Below, piece by piece: positions 8,762 through 18,260 of a stretch of DNA of 19,309 nt. Numbering within the stretch: the first letter of the stretch is position 1; each line of letters opens with the position of its first letter. This DNA comes from Monoraphidium neglectum (Eukaryota; Chlorophyta; Chlorophyceae; Sphaeropleales; Selenastraceae), in the NCBI RefSeq assembly GCF_000611645.1, contig NW_014012862.1, forward strand, positions 1-19,309, given 5' to 3'. Under the pieces are notes generated by a model. That model was not told the origin of the DNA and searched no databases. It was given only the letters and a program-made list of their open reading frames with translations. Made by a program: the position numbers and the translations under genes.

Positions 8762-10455
8762 ATGAGCTCGCTTCCACCCGCTGTTACCCGCCTTTCGCGC
8801 GCGTCAGATCACGATCCTCTCCGTGAGGCCCTGGCTATAGCCATCGTGCAGCAGAAACGTAGGCAGATCCAGGAGCTGCAGCACCTGCGGTGTAAAGTTG
8901 CCAGGGTTGAGGCTGAGTTGCAGCAGCAGCAGGCGACGGCGGTGGAGCTGAGGCAAGCAGCTGCAAGGCTCGCATCATACCAGCAGCAGCAGCAACCAAT
9001 TGGGAATAGTGCGGCAAGAAATTCTGGCGCTCCACAGCACAGCCTGCCGCAGCACTGGCTGCCACCACTCTCAAACGGCCGCCCTGGGACGCAGCCGGAT
9101 GATGGCAATGAGGCAGCGCTTGACCTGGCGCCCCTGGCGCGGCAGGTGGCCACTGCCGCTGAGCATGTGACGAGCCAAGTGGCTCGCGACGTGTTGAGCG
9201 GCAAGGCACAAGCACTGTCCGGCATGCTGCTCGCCAACGTACGCATGGTGCGGGTGCTGCGCCTGGACAGCGGCGGCGCGGCGGCGCTTCGCGGCCCTGT
9301 GGGCAAGCCTGGCGCGGCCAGTGCGGCGGCAGAGGTGGCAGATTTTGTGTCTGGTACCCTGCTGCACACACCTACGTCTAGCCTGAGCCAGGCGTACCTG
9401 CGTGAGAGTGCAGCCGCGCTTGCCGCTTGCCTGTCCTGCTCCACGCCAACCTTCAGAGACAGCACAGCCGGCAGTGCGGCAAAGCGCTCTGCCGCGGCAG
9501 CAACAGACAGGCTGCAGTCTCTTGACCTCGGGGTGCAGGGAGGCGATCCAGGCACAGGCGACGTCAGGGGCACGGCGCTGTCCGTGGTCGAAAAGCTGGT
9601 AGGCCAACTGCTGGAGGCGGCCATTCCCATCACCCCTGCCACCAGCCAGCCAGCCCAGGATCATCAGCGGCAGGCAGCTGCCGGGCCGGCGCAGGCGCGC
9701 TGCGCGCTGCACGCACTCGCGTCGCTGCCACCTACAGGTGCGGCGCTGCTGCGCGGCTGCTTCGTGCACCTGCGGCGCCTGTGCAGCGCGCTGGCGGCGC
9801 CACGGGCGGGCGAGCTGCGCGATGAGGGTGGCGGCTGGGGCGGCGGGTTGGGCGGTGGCGCGCCTAGTGCGCTCTGTGATGAGATGATGGCCTGTGAGGC
9901 GGCACTTTTCGAGTCGTCCCAGGAGCTGCTGGAGCTGATAGGGGTGAGCTGAGGCTTGGACTGGCATGGAGGCGTGAAGTACGCCAGCCCCTGCGGTGGG
10001 CGAGATGCACCCTGCAGCCAGTGAAATCGCTCGTGTTGGTTCATGTCTCTTTGTTTGCGGCCGTGGAATCGATGGGCGCCGCTCACACGGCCAGCGCCTC
10101 TGCTATCTTCACACCGCCTCAGGTGCTCTGCACAGAGCAGCTGCCCGCTTGGGCGCCCGCCCTGTCGGCTGCCACAGCCCCTCCGCCTGCCCTTGGCCTG
10201 CTGCCGCCGCTCCTGGCCGAAGCAGTGGATGCAGCGCTAACGGCGCACGCGGCGTTGCCAGAGCTGCAAGATGCGTTCCCTCTGCTGGCCGAAGGCATCT
10301 GCAGCACTGTGGGCCAGCTGGCCGCGGCCCTGCAGCACATTGCGTCAGATCCTGGGCTGTGCATCGGGCCAGGGGGCCCGGCGCTGAAGGGGGCGTGCGT
10401 GAAGCTCTGTGTGCGGCTGCGGGACGCGTTCATGCCTGATGCAGCCACTGTGTAA
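8762..10455 (+). CDS. PRD2: MEI4/PRD2-like meiotic double-strand-break factor (putative)
   Basis: Exons 8762-9943 and 10123-10455 join in phase 0 across a GTGAGC...CAG intron and encode 504 residues. Three features match my recollection of animal MEI4 and plant PRD2/MPS1. First, an N-terminal helix (REALAIAIVQQK, about residues 21-32) runs into a coiled coil with KVARVEAEL and a later ELRQ to about residue 75. Second, a middle helical segment near residues 191-224 reads ADFVSGTLL and ends in LRESAAALAACL. Third, a C-terminal ELQDAFPLL (residues 442-450) precedes a helix. MEI4/PRD2 partners REC114 to promote SPO11 cleavage in meiotic prophase. Glutamine runs from CAG repeats and a glycine-rich linker (about 356-366) are lineage-specific additions. 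If the intron is retained, translation stops two codons later and the DAFPL region is lost. The match comes from remembered motifs, not a search. The fallback name is a helical coiled-coil protein of unknown function. Confidence 0.55.
8923..8997 (+). repeat. CAG-repeat tracts encoding polyglutamine
   Basis: Two short CAG runs in the first exon of the MEI4/PRD2-like gene encode four and five consecutive glutamines within or just after the coiled coil. They are typical triplet microsatellites and may vary in length between strains. Confidence 0.75.
10451..10455 (+). promoter_or_regulatory. TGTAA motif overlapping the MEI4/PRD2-like stop codon
   Basis: The last codon GTG and stop TAA form TGTAA. 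No other plus-strand TGTAA was seen in the 300 bases that follow. If this is the working polyadenylation signal, the transcript would have a 3' UTR of only some tens of bases. It may equally be a coincidence with a non-canonical signal further on. Confidence 0.3.
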
Positions 10456-10789
10456 CAAGTTGCCAAGGATCCCCACCCCAGATCTGCATGCCATTCCTGT
10501 CCCTGAATGGATTTGTCAAAGGTGGCTGGTGACACCAGCTGACAGCAGTGTTGGGCGTTGCTGGCGCCAACCAACTCACCGCACATCTTAGTGAGAGCCA
10601 AGACACCATAGCGTCCCGTGCTCGTTTGACTCACTATTTGTCTCGCCACATGCTCTAGTCATCCAGTTCAACAGTGTGCAGAGGAGTTGTGGCCCTGGCT
10701 GTTTTATTGATTGTTCAAATCAGCAACCAAAGAAACCACTGGACTAAGAAAGCTCGTTTTGATATGTGCCATGATGCGAGCAACAAACG
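10456..10789. other. Convergent intergenic region
   Basis: This lies between the stops of the plus-strand MEI4/PRD2-like gene and the minus-strand eL24 gene. It has no supported ORF. It is AT-richer than its surroundings (about 10690-10790), as expected for 3' untranslated sequence. Confidence 0.5.
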
Positions 10790-10794
10790 TTACA
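10790..10794 (-). promoter_or_regulatory. Candidate TGTAA polyadenylation signal of eL24
   Basis: The plus strand reads TTACA, giving TGTAA on the minus strand about 87 bases after the eL24 stop. Both motif and distance fit chlorophyte 3' ends. Confidence 0.6.
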
Positions 10795-10880
10795 GGGGGT
10801 GCACGGCCGCCGCAGGCGTAGCCGCCGCTGCTGGTCGCGCCGCTGCCGCTACCGACCGCTCAGCGGCGAGCGCCGCCGCT

Positions 10881-11784
10881 TCAGCGCTTGCCACGGCCGA
10901 TGTTCTTGGCGGCCGGCGCCTGCTGCTTGGAGGCGGGCGCCTTCTGCGCCTTGGCCTTCTCAGCCTTGGCCTTCTTGGCGCGCTCCTTGATCTCGCGGAT
11001 GGCCGCCTCGCGGCTGGCCTGGCGCACCTCGGGCTTCTCCGCGCGGCGCTTGTTGATGACCTCGAGGGACGCGCCGGTGAGCGCACGCGCGGTGGCCTTG
11101 TTGGCGGTGCGGCGCTTCTTGCGAGAGACCTCGGACACCTGGTCCTTCTTGTGCTGCTTCCTGTTTAGGGTTGGGTTGTGCAAGTACACACAAGGCAAAA
11201 TCTGAGGCCAGCGGTGCAGCAGGCGTAGCACAAGAAGAGAGATGCACCCACAGCTGCAGCTTGCCAGGTGCAAAAGCACCATCACGCACATGGAGCCTGC
11301 GAGCTGCCACCCCAGCTGCGTGTCCTGCAACGCCGCGGCGCTTCCCGCAATCTCGTGCAGTGCGGGCAGCCCAAACCACCCCTGGCCGCCCCATGACGGC
11401 GCACCTGTACGTGGTGGTCCACGCCAGCTTGGCGGGGCGCAGCCTGTTGTGGTACAGGCTCTTCGTCTTCTTGTTCAGGAAGAGGTACTGCAAATTTCAC
11501 ACAGCGGGCGAGGTGGGGCCCACACGGCAACGCGGTGAGCGCGGTCCGACGCGACGGCTGCTGCAGCAGACCGTTGGGCCGTGCAGGCTGCGCTGCTGCC
11601 ACTGCCGCGTGCAGCGCTGCGCGTTGAGAGCTGTGTGCAGCGGACGCTAAGAAACTCTGTCAAGTCGCGCAGTCCACACCAGCCAGGCGCGCACCTGCTG
11701 GTTGTCCACCCGGATGAACAGAATGCCGCGGCCGGGGTAGATCCGCAGGCCGCTGAAGCGGCACAGCGTCGTCTTAAGCACCAT
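10881..11784 (-). CDS. RPL24: 60S ribosomal protein eL24
   Basis: Three exons, 11784-11695, 11487-11405 and 11160-10881, join in phases 0 and 2 to give 150 residues, slightly shorter than land-plant eL24. The N-terminal domain begins [20 protein letters not shown]. It continues through the second exon with [17 protein letters not shown] and LAWTTTYR, and exon 3 resumes at KQHKKD. The family hallmark [19 protein letters not shown] is in exon 3. A lysine- and alanine-rich tail ends NIGRGKR. eL24 is a large-subunit protein near the subunit interface that forms an intersubunit bridge. The start is fixed by the universally conserved MVLKT. Both introns begin GTGCGC. The gene is head to head with the EFL elongation factor gene. 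The assignment is essentially certain. Confidence 0.97.
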
Positions 11785-13075
11785 GACTGCCGCTGTGCCC
11801 CGCTGCTGCTCAAGGTCCTGCGGATCGGAACGCGTCCACATGCAAAGGGGTGTTGCAAATTCTTGCACGGCAGAAAAGATCATGGACGGTGGGCTGCTGC
11901 TAGGGCCACAACTGCCACAGCTCTGCGCACTGGAGTCCTTGCTGTCGGCACATGTCATTCCTTCCTGCAACTACGGGTTGCTATGCATTGTCTGCCTGGA
12001 ATGCTATCGCTCCACGAGCATTGCTGTCTGCCCCATGCTGGGACTGGTGCGATCACTGCTCTCCGTCACAGCCGGCCTGATGTATGCCAGCTGGGCAGGC
12101 TGCCGGGTGATGCCGTGCACCTGACGCCAAAGCAATCATTGTGCTGCGACTTCACACCAGTCCGCCGTGCTGCGGCTGTGGTTGCTGCAGCAAGCAGCGC
12201 CGCCGCCCAGCTGCTCACAGTACAAGCCTGCAGCGGCGGCCGAGCCGCTGCGCAGCTCGTCAGCGCTGCACTCGGCGAAACTGATAACCCTCTTGCATAC
12301 TGCCAAGCACGACTGGAAGGCCTTGAGGGCCAGGCGGCACCGATCACTGCCTGGCCTCCGTTGGCTGATGCGGCACTGGCTGCCAGCTGAGGGCTCTGGA
12401 TATCGAAGAAACGCCCTGAAAAACATGTCAGGCTTAACAGACGCCACAGCGGGGAGCGCTGTGCCACGACCCGGAGGCTGCGCGCACAGGTGCAGTCTCT
12501 CCGCGCAAGCCCCGCTCACCTTCGAAAGGACTCCGGATACGTCAACCACTTGGGGCTGTCAAGAGGGCGTCGTCTAGACTCGTCAGGCATTTTGTTCCCG
12601 CAGGAGCTGAGGGGTCGCCAGAACGTGTGCTTGCAGCACGAAAACAACAACGCGGGTGTGCCTCCTCCTTTCCAACGGGACTTTGCACAGGCCTCCGTCG
12701 CCTGTTGCTACACACGCAGCCACCAAGACCGGAACAGAAGGTGCGCCTTCGTGCTGCACCTCCGCAGCCCCTCAACAGGCGTGCTGGCGTGGGAGGGAAC
12801 GTAGGGAGGTCCTGAGCATGAACTGTGGCCGCGGCATTGCGTTGCAGCGCTCCAGAAAGGCGAGGCCGCCATGCACAGCCGCTCGGTTTGGTGCTGCCTC
12901 ACACGGCGTCAGGGGCTCCGCATGGTGCCCTCCGGTGCTGGTCTTATATCAGCACGATATGTAGCCATCCATGCGTGGCCAAGCGGCCCCTAGGGCGGTA
13001 GGCTAACCCGCAGATCGCTGCAACAGGTCCGCCTCTGATCCCCGTGGCCTCGCGTCTTTCTGACCCCCAGGCACC
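11785..13075. other. Divergent intergenic region between eL24 and EFL
   Basis: About 1.3 kb separates two head-to-head translation genes and should contain both promoters and 5' UTRs. Several ORFs of 100-270 codons cross it on both strands (for example plus 12167-12577 and minus 12136-12549), but none shows a recognisable domain or clear codon bias. A TTATATCA element near 12944 and a splice-acceptor-like sequence ending at 13070 probably belong to the EFL gene. Confidence 0.5.
12944..12951 (+). promoter_or_regulatory. EFL: TATA-like element upstream of EFL
   Basis: TTATATCA stands in GC-rich surroundings 125-132 bases upstream of the EFL start codon, a plausible core-promoter position for a strongly expressed gene. 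This is motif and spacing only. Confidence 0.3.
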
Positions 13076-13080
13076 ATGGC
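13071..13080 (+). promoter_or_regulatory. EFL: Strong Kozak-type start context of EFL directly after an acceptor-like AG
   Basis: GCACCATGGC fits the optimal eukaryotic initiation context (A or G at -3, G at +4). It is preceded by a pyrimidine-rich CTTTCTGACCCCCAG, which looks like a 3' splice site ending five bases before the ATG and suggests an intron in the 5' UTR. Confidence 0.5.
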
Positions 13081-16000
13081 CGAGGGCAAGCAGCATCTTT
13101 CCATCGTTATCTGCGGTCATGTCGACTCTGGCAAGTCGACGACGACCGGCCGCCTGCTCTTTGAGCTCGGCGGTATCCCTGAGCGTGAGCTGGAGAAGCT
13201 CAAGGAGGAGGCCGCTGCCCTGGGCAAGCAGTCCTTCGCCTTCGCCTTCTACATGGATCGCCAGAAGGAGGAGCGCGAGCGCGGTGTGACGATCGCCTGC
13301 ACCACCAAGGAGTTCTTCACCGAGAAGTGGCACTACACCATCATCGACGCCCCCGGTGCGCTGCGAGGCGTGGCGCACCATGCTGCACAGCTGCTTGGCA
13401 ATGTGGTCATGGTGACATGATGTCACATATCCAATCTTGTATGGGGCTGCTCGTAGGATTGCAGCTCGCTGCATGCGCGGCAATTAACAGCAACAGTTGT
13501 TGTGTTGTACCTGCACAGCGGGTGATCTGGCGCGATCTGCTGGTGGTTGCGCCACCACCCACCTCTGTGCTGCTCGCTCTCCCGCACGCTCGCTTCTCAA
13601 CAGGCCACAGGGACTTCATCAAGAACATGATTTCTGGTGCCGCCCAGGCCGACGTGTGCCTGCTGATGGTGCCCGCCGACGGTAACTTCACCACCGCCAT
13701 CCAGAAGGTGCGCACTCACCGATGGGGTTTGGGCCCGCTCTGCCCGGTCGCGGGCACGGGCGCTTCTCTGCAGTCTGAGGTCAGACGCTGATCAACACAG
13801 CGGCTTTCGGGACAAGCGGTGTTATTGTAGACGCTGCAGCTGCAGGCGCGCCACGCAGGATGCTAACGGGCTTGCGCCCCTTTTTTCCGAAACCCCCCAG
13901 GGTGACCACAAGGCCGGTGAGATCCAGGGCCAGACCCGCCAGCACGCGCGCCTGATCAACCTGCTGGGCGTGCGCCAGCTCATCATCGGCGTGAACAAGA
14001 TGGACAGCGACACGGCCGGCTACAAGGAGGAGCGCTACAAGGAGATCCGCGACGAGATGAAGCACATGCTCGCGCGCGTCGGCTGGAAGGTGCGGGGTGG
14101 GCGGTTGCGGGGTGCGGGACCCTGCAGCAGGGCCCGGCTTGACGATGGCGCCGCCGCGCGGTCAGAGGGCCGCTGTCAGGGTGATCTGGAGGGGGATATT
14201 CGATGCGACCGGGCAGCTGGCCAGCCGCCCTCACAGGCTCAGGTGGACAAAGCATTGCGCATGCCGGCAGCTGCTGACACCAGAGGGTGCTCAAGCATGC
14301 TGCTACAAAGTAGCCACACACACTGTCCATGCACTTAATTTAATATGTTTGTCATGCCTCCCTCCCGCCCGAAATCCCCCCTCACCACAGCCCGACTTCA
14401 TCGAGAAGAGCGTCCCCGTGGTGCCCATCTCGGGCTGGATGGGCGACAACCTGATCAAGAAGAGCGAGAACATGAAGTGGTGGGACGGCGTGGAGGTGAA
14501 GACCATCGACGCCCGCACCGTCAAGGTCACCACCCTGCTGGACGCCCTCAACGACATGGTCATCGTGCCCGAGCGCAAGGTGCGCCCCGCACCGATGTGT
14601 GCATGCGTGCATTGCGGGACGCTGCGCACGGACAGGCGTGCCTGTGCGCGTGATGGGGCACCCGGTGTCTGCACCTGTGAGGGAGTTTTTTGTGTGGGCG
14701 GGAAGCGGTCAAGCAGGCGTTGCCCTCGACACATCGCAGCAGCTGTGACGGCCTGACTAACCAGTTCCACGCACCCAGCTCTGCGATGGCCCCATCTTAC
14801 CACACAACTCGCTTTCTGACACCCTCCTCGGCCACTCCCCCCTCCCCCTGTGTCCCCCCTCCAGACCGACGCCCCCCTGCGCGTGCCCATCTCTGGCGCG
14901 TACAAGATCAAGGGTGTGGGTGATGTGCTGGCCGGCCGCGTGGAGCAGGGCATCGTGAAGCCCGGTGATGAGGTGATCTTCCTGCCCACCCACACCACCG
15001 CCAACCCCTGCGTGGGCAAGGTGTTCACCGTGGAGATGCACCACAAGCGCGTGGACAAGGCCGGCCCCGGCGACAACGTCGGCATGAACATCAAGGTGCG
15101 GCGCGGGCAGCGGCCACAGGGGGGCGGCGGGTGCCACGACGGGAGGGGCCGGCGCGGCAGCAACGGTGGAGCTGTTGCTCACTCCCTGGTGAACCGACCT
15201 GGCTGCTGCTGCCTCCTGGCGCGCAAGCCCTGCTGTGCCCACGTGGTCGCCGTACCTTCTTTCACACGCGCACACATTGCCATGCGCATGTACTTACCCT
15301 TACACTGGACACCCGCCTCCCCAGGGCCTGGACAAGGGCAACATGCCCCGCACCGGCGACGTGATGATCCTCAAGTCTGACCAGACCCTCAAGCCCTGCA
15401 AGGACTTCACCGCCCAGATCCAGACCCTGGACATCCCCGGCGAGGTCAAGGCTGGCTACAGCCCCATCGGCTTCGTGCGGTGCGGCCGCTCGGCCTGCAA
15501 GATCACCAAGATCAACTGGAAGGTCGGCAAGGAGACTGGTGGCAAGAAGCTGGACGCCCCCCACGCCCTCAAGGCCAACGAGATGGCGGAGGTCGTGTTC
15601 GAGCCCTGCCAGCCCCTGGTGAGCGCCGCGGGCATGGGGATGGCATGTGGCGGGGCCGGCCGGGCAGGGCACTGGGCTTTCAGGGCTGGCCTGGACGGCG
15701 CGGGTGGATTTCCCCGCCCAGAGAGGGCCTGCAGCACGCGGGCGAGCCGGCCGGCAGCAGGCCGCGCTTGCCAGCCCTGTGCGTCCCTCGCCTCGCCTCC
15801 ACCCCTGCTGATCCCCCACCCCCGCCTCCGTGCGTCCTTTCCAGGTGGTGGACCACTTCAAGGCGTGCGAGGGCCTGTCCCGCATCGCTTTCCTGGACGG
15901 CAACACCGCGGTCATGCTCGGCAAGGTTACCGCCGTCTCCCAGTGAGTAGACTGAGGCTCTTATGGGGGGGCCAGAGGGGTCGCGTGCCTGGTCTGGCCC

Positions 16001-16134
16001 GGCGAAATGTTGCTGCCTGTGGTTCAAAGCAGCCGTCCGTGCCTCCCAACTTGTTGCAGCCAACAGTGTTTGTGCCCTGCTTGACGCTAACCCTACTCCC
16101 CACCTCGCCTCTCGTCCCACCTCGCAGCAAGTAA
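13076..16134 (+). CDS. EFL: Elongation factor-like GTPase EFL (replaces eEF1A)
   Basis: Eight exons give 463 residues, normal for EFL: 13076-13355, 13604-13707, 13901-14089, 14391-14579, 14865-15095, 15325-15618, 15845-15942 and 16128-16134. G motifs are GHVDSGKST (14-22), the switch I threonine in RGVTI (T72), DAPG (91-94), NKMD (160-163) and SGW (205-207). It is EFL and not eEF1A because it starts [15 protein letters not shown]. It also carries [18 protein letters not shown] after the G3 region and ends [16 protein letters not shown] without the lysine-rich eEF1A tail. It should carry aminoacyl-tRNA to the ribosomal A site in GTP-bound form in the cytosol. Codon use is strongly GC-ending, fitting high expression. 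Five of seven introns begin GTGCG. The last exon adds one base to the split codon, then one lysine codon and TAA. If that intron is retained, translation stops at once with SQ instead of SHK. Confidence 0.97.
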
Positions 16135-16504
16135 GCGGCTCACCCCCGTCCATCCCTGCTGGCGAGGTTCGCCGCCACGGCGGACACGCGGCGGCGGCGG
16201 CCGCGCTGGCAGTTGCTGTGGCGTGCCCGGTGCGGCCGTTGGGCTGCCTGGCGGCCGCGGCAGGTTGAGCGCTTCACATTGCTGTCCGCAGCGGCTGAGA
16301 AGCGGGGCGGCCCCCCGCCGCCCCCTGCGCCGCGCCTCGCGCGCACGCGGGCCTTGCGCGCGCCCCACCGCCCCTCCTTCCGCATTGATGGCTTGGCGAG
16401 GTGTGTGGGGGCGCTGGCCTCGTGGCGCCGGATGGGTGCGGCGCGCGCTGCCGCGACTTTCGGCTCCAAGTTCTCACTGTGAGTGCACCCTGAGGAGGCT
16501 GTAA
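16135..16504 (+). promoter_or_regulatory. EFL: EFL 3' UTR ending in a TGTAA polyadenylation signal
   Basis: After the TAA at 16132-16134 there is no further coding sequence. TGTAA at 16500-16504 is the first chlorophyte-type polyadenylation signal seen, implying a 3' UTR near 0.4 kb. Confidence 0.5.
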
Positions 16505-17700
16505 ATGCGGATTATATGGCCCATTGTGAACCAGTCCGTCAGCAGGCCACTCGCTCAGCGCAGCTCTGTCGCTCTGTGGGCTGCGGGGTGTGTCGGTTGT
16601 CAAGCAGGGGTGTGGGCTCGCTGCAAAGCAAGGGCAGCACGGGGCGGCAGGCACAAGGGGTGAGCCAAGGCAAGATCCCGTGTTGATCCCGTCGCAGCAG
16701 ACAGCAACCTGATGGTGCTCGAGCAAGCAAACAGCATCTACTCGGAAGCCTCAAAATTGGCCCTGAATAGCAAGCGTGAGTTGATAATGGCTCTAAGTGA
16801 CAGGAAGGGTGGCAGGATATTGGCAAGCAAGAAGGGTGCAACATGACGTGCACAGCAACGGCACCTGGGCCCCACCAGCAAGCGCAGCAGCACTCTGTCA
16901 CACGCCTGGCCGGTCGCTGTCTGGCAACCCCCTGCTGCACTGGCACAGGATTCGCTCGGCCACCAAAGGAACCCTTGGGCGGCAGCCGCGTTCCACCGAT
17001 AGCCAACCTTGTTACTCAGGTGCCCCACCCACTGAGCTTGCGGGATGGCAGCGACATGCGCGCACCGCACTTTCAGCGCAGGCACGCACGCGCCGCGCGC
17101 GTCGAGCGGCGTTCATCCGTTTTGTATCGGGCCGGCAAACGGGCAGCCACGAGGCGCACCGCAAGGAAGCCTGGCCCACACCTGACCTGCCGTGCAGAGC
17201 CAAAGATATGCCCTCGCAAAGGCTGCCGCCTGGGGCGCGGCCGCGCAGGGCGCTTGTTACGACGGTCACCTGCGGCCGCCGGCCTCCAAAGTCTTAAATA
17301 GCGAAGTCATGAGTCAATGCGTGGTTTTGTTGTATGTGAGGGCCGACGGCCGCGCGGCGGGGACCGCCGCCGGCGCTGCTGCGTAACCGCCGGGCCCGGG
17401 CTGCTGCGGGTAGACCGCGCAGCCGCGCCTTTGTGCAGCAATTTGCGGGTCGTGTTGTCCCCTTGAGCATCTCAAGACCTTGCAAGCGCAATAGGGCGAG
17501 CGGCGTGCGTGGGCGCACCCTAGGGCCGCATTCCAAAAAGGCAGGTCAGGTGACGTTGAGTGGTTTGTGCGTGCAGTTTATGGCTGTGCGTGGCCGCTGC
17601 GCCGCAATCAGGCAGGCCCGAGTTTCTGGCGGGCTGCCCTTGCGCCTGCCGCCGCAGCCGGGCGCCGCAAGCTCACGCGTCCGCCCGGCGGGGCGCGCTG
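16505..17700. other. Region without a recognised gene
   Basis: ORFs on both strands reach about 166 codons, for example plus 16797-17297, but they overlap in several frames, lack known domains and look like chance ORFs in GC-rich DNA. No tRNA, rRNA or transposon signature was noticed. Confidence 0.45.
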
Positions 17701-17722
17701 GCATGTGGGCGTGCGGGCAGGC

Positions 17723-17737
17723 GGGCGGGCGGGCGGG
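17723..17737 (+). repeat. GGGC tandem repeat with a canonical G-quadruplex motif
   Basis: Four GGG runs separated by single C bases lie inside a longer GGGC/GTGC tetranucleotide repeat (about 17706-17751). Four G-triplets with one-base loops meet the standard definition of a stable G-quadruplex sequence. Confidence 0.75.
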
Positions 17738-17995
17738 CGTGCGGGCGTGCGGCGACCGCGCAGGCGGCCTGCGCGGGTGGGAGATAGAGGTGCGGGGGCG
17801 CTCGCGGGATGCGCCCCCGCGTGCTGGTGCCGCGCTGCTGCCGGCCTGCTGCTGCGGCTGCGGTTGCTGGTACCCCTGCGCCCCGGCCTTGCGCCAGGTG
17901 CAAGCCGGGCCCATGTAAGCGAGAGCAGTCGTGCGGCGGCAAAGGCGAAGCGAGCGAGCGCCCCCAGCCGCCGCATGGCCCGCATGGGCCGCTGA

Positions 17996-18260
17996 CCAAT
18001 TTCGGGCGAGCGCGCGGTGTCGCACGTGCAAGCGGCCGGACGGCTCTATGGTGCCAATTGGAAGCTGCTCGCTGGGCGGGGTTGGGCGAGCTTCAAGGCA
18101 GTTGCCCCCCGCCGCCTGCCGCGCTGTGCGCGGAGCCGGTGCTTAGCGGCGAGTGCCAGCGGCGCCCCAAGGGCCGAAGAAACGCAGGTGAGGTGAGGCG
18201 GTGGCGTTGAGAGGTCGCGGGGCGCGCGCTGACGCGGGGCGGCGGACGGTGTGCCCCAAT
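17996..18260 (+). promoter_or_regulatory. Cluster of three CCAAT boxes and a CACGTG G-box
   Basis: CCAAT occurs at 17996-18000, within the palindrome CCAATTGG at 18054-18061, and at 18256-18260. CACGTG lies at 18023-18028. CCAAT is bound by NF-Y and the G-box by bZIP or bHLH factors. Their clustering in GC-rich DNA resembles a promoter, but no downstream gene is visible in the window. Confidence 0.3.

Noticed and set aside
9071..9967. Minus-strand ORF of 298 codons (and a 277-codon ORF at 8809-9642)
   Set aside because: Shadows of the MEI4/PRD2-like exon. Composition is low-complexity Arg/Gln/His, without domains.
11581..12390. Plus-strand ORF of 269 codons between eL24 and EFL
   Set aside because: It overlaps the first exon and first intron of eL24 in antisense. 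Its 3' half looks mildly coding-like, but an overlapping frame (12167-12577) is equally open, and neither has a domain.
14303..15163. Minus-strand ORF of 286 codons
   Set aside because: It runs antisense across EFL exons and introns alike and has no recognisable domain.
13076..16134. Annotation as canonical eEF1A
   Set aside because: The N-terminus, the [14 protein letters not shown] segment and the C-terminus match EFL, and the lysine-rich eEF1A tail is absent.
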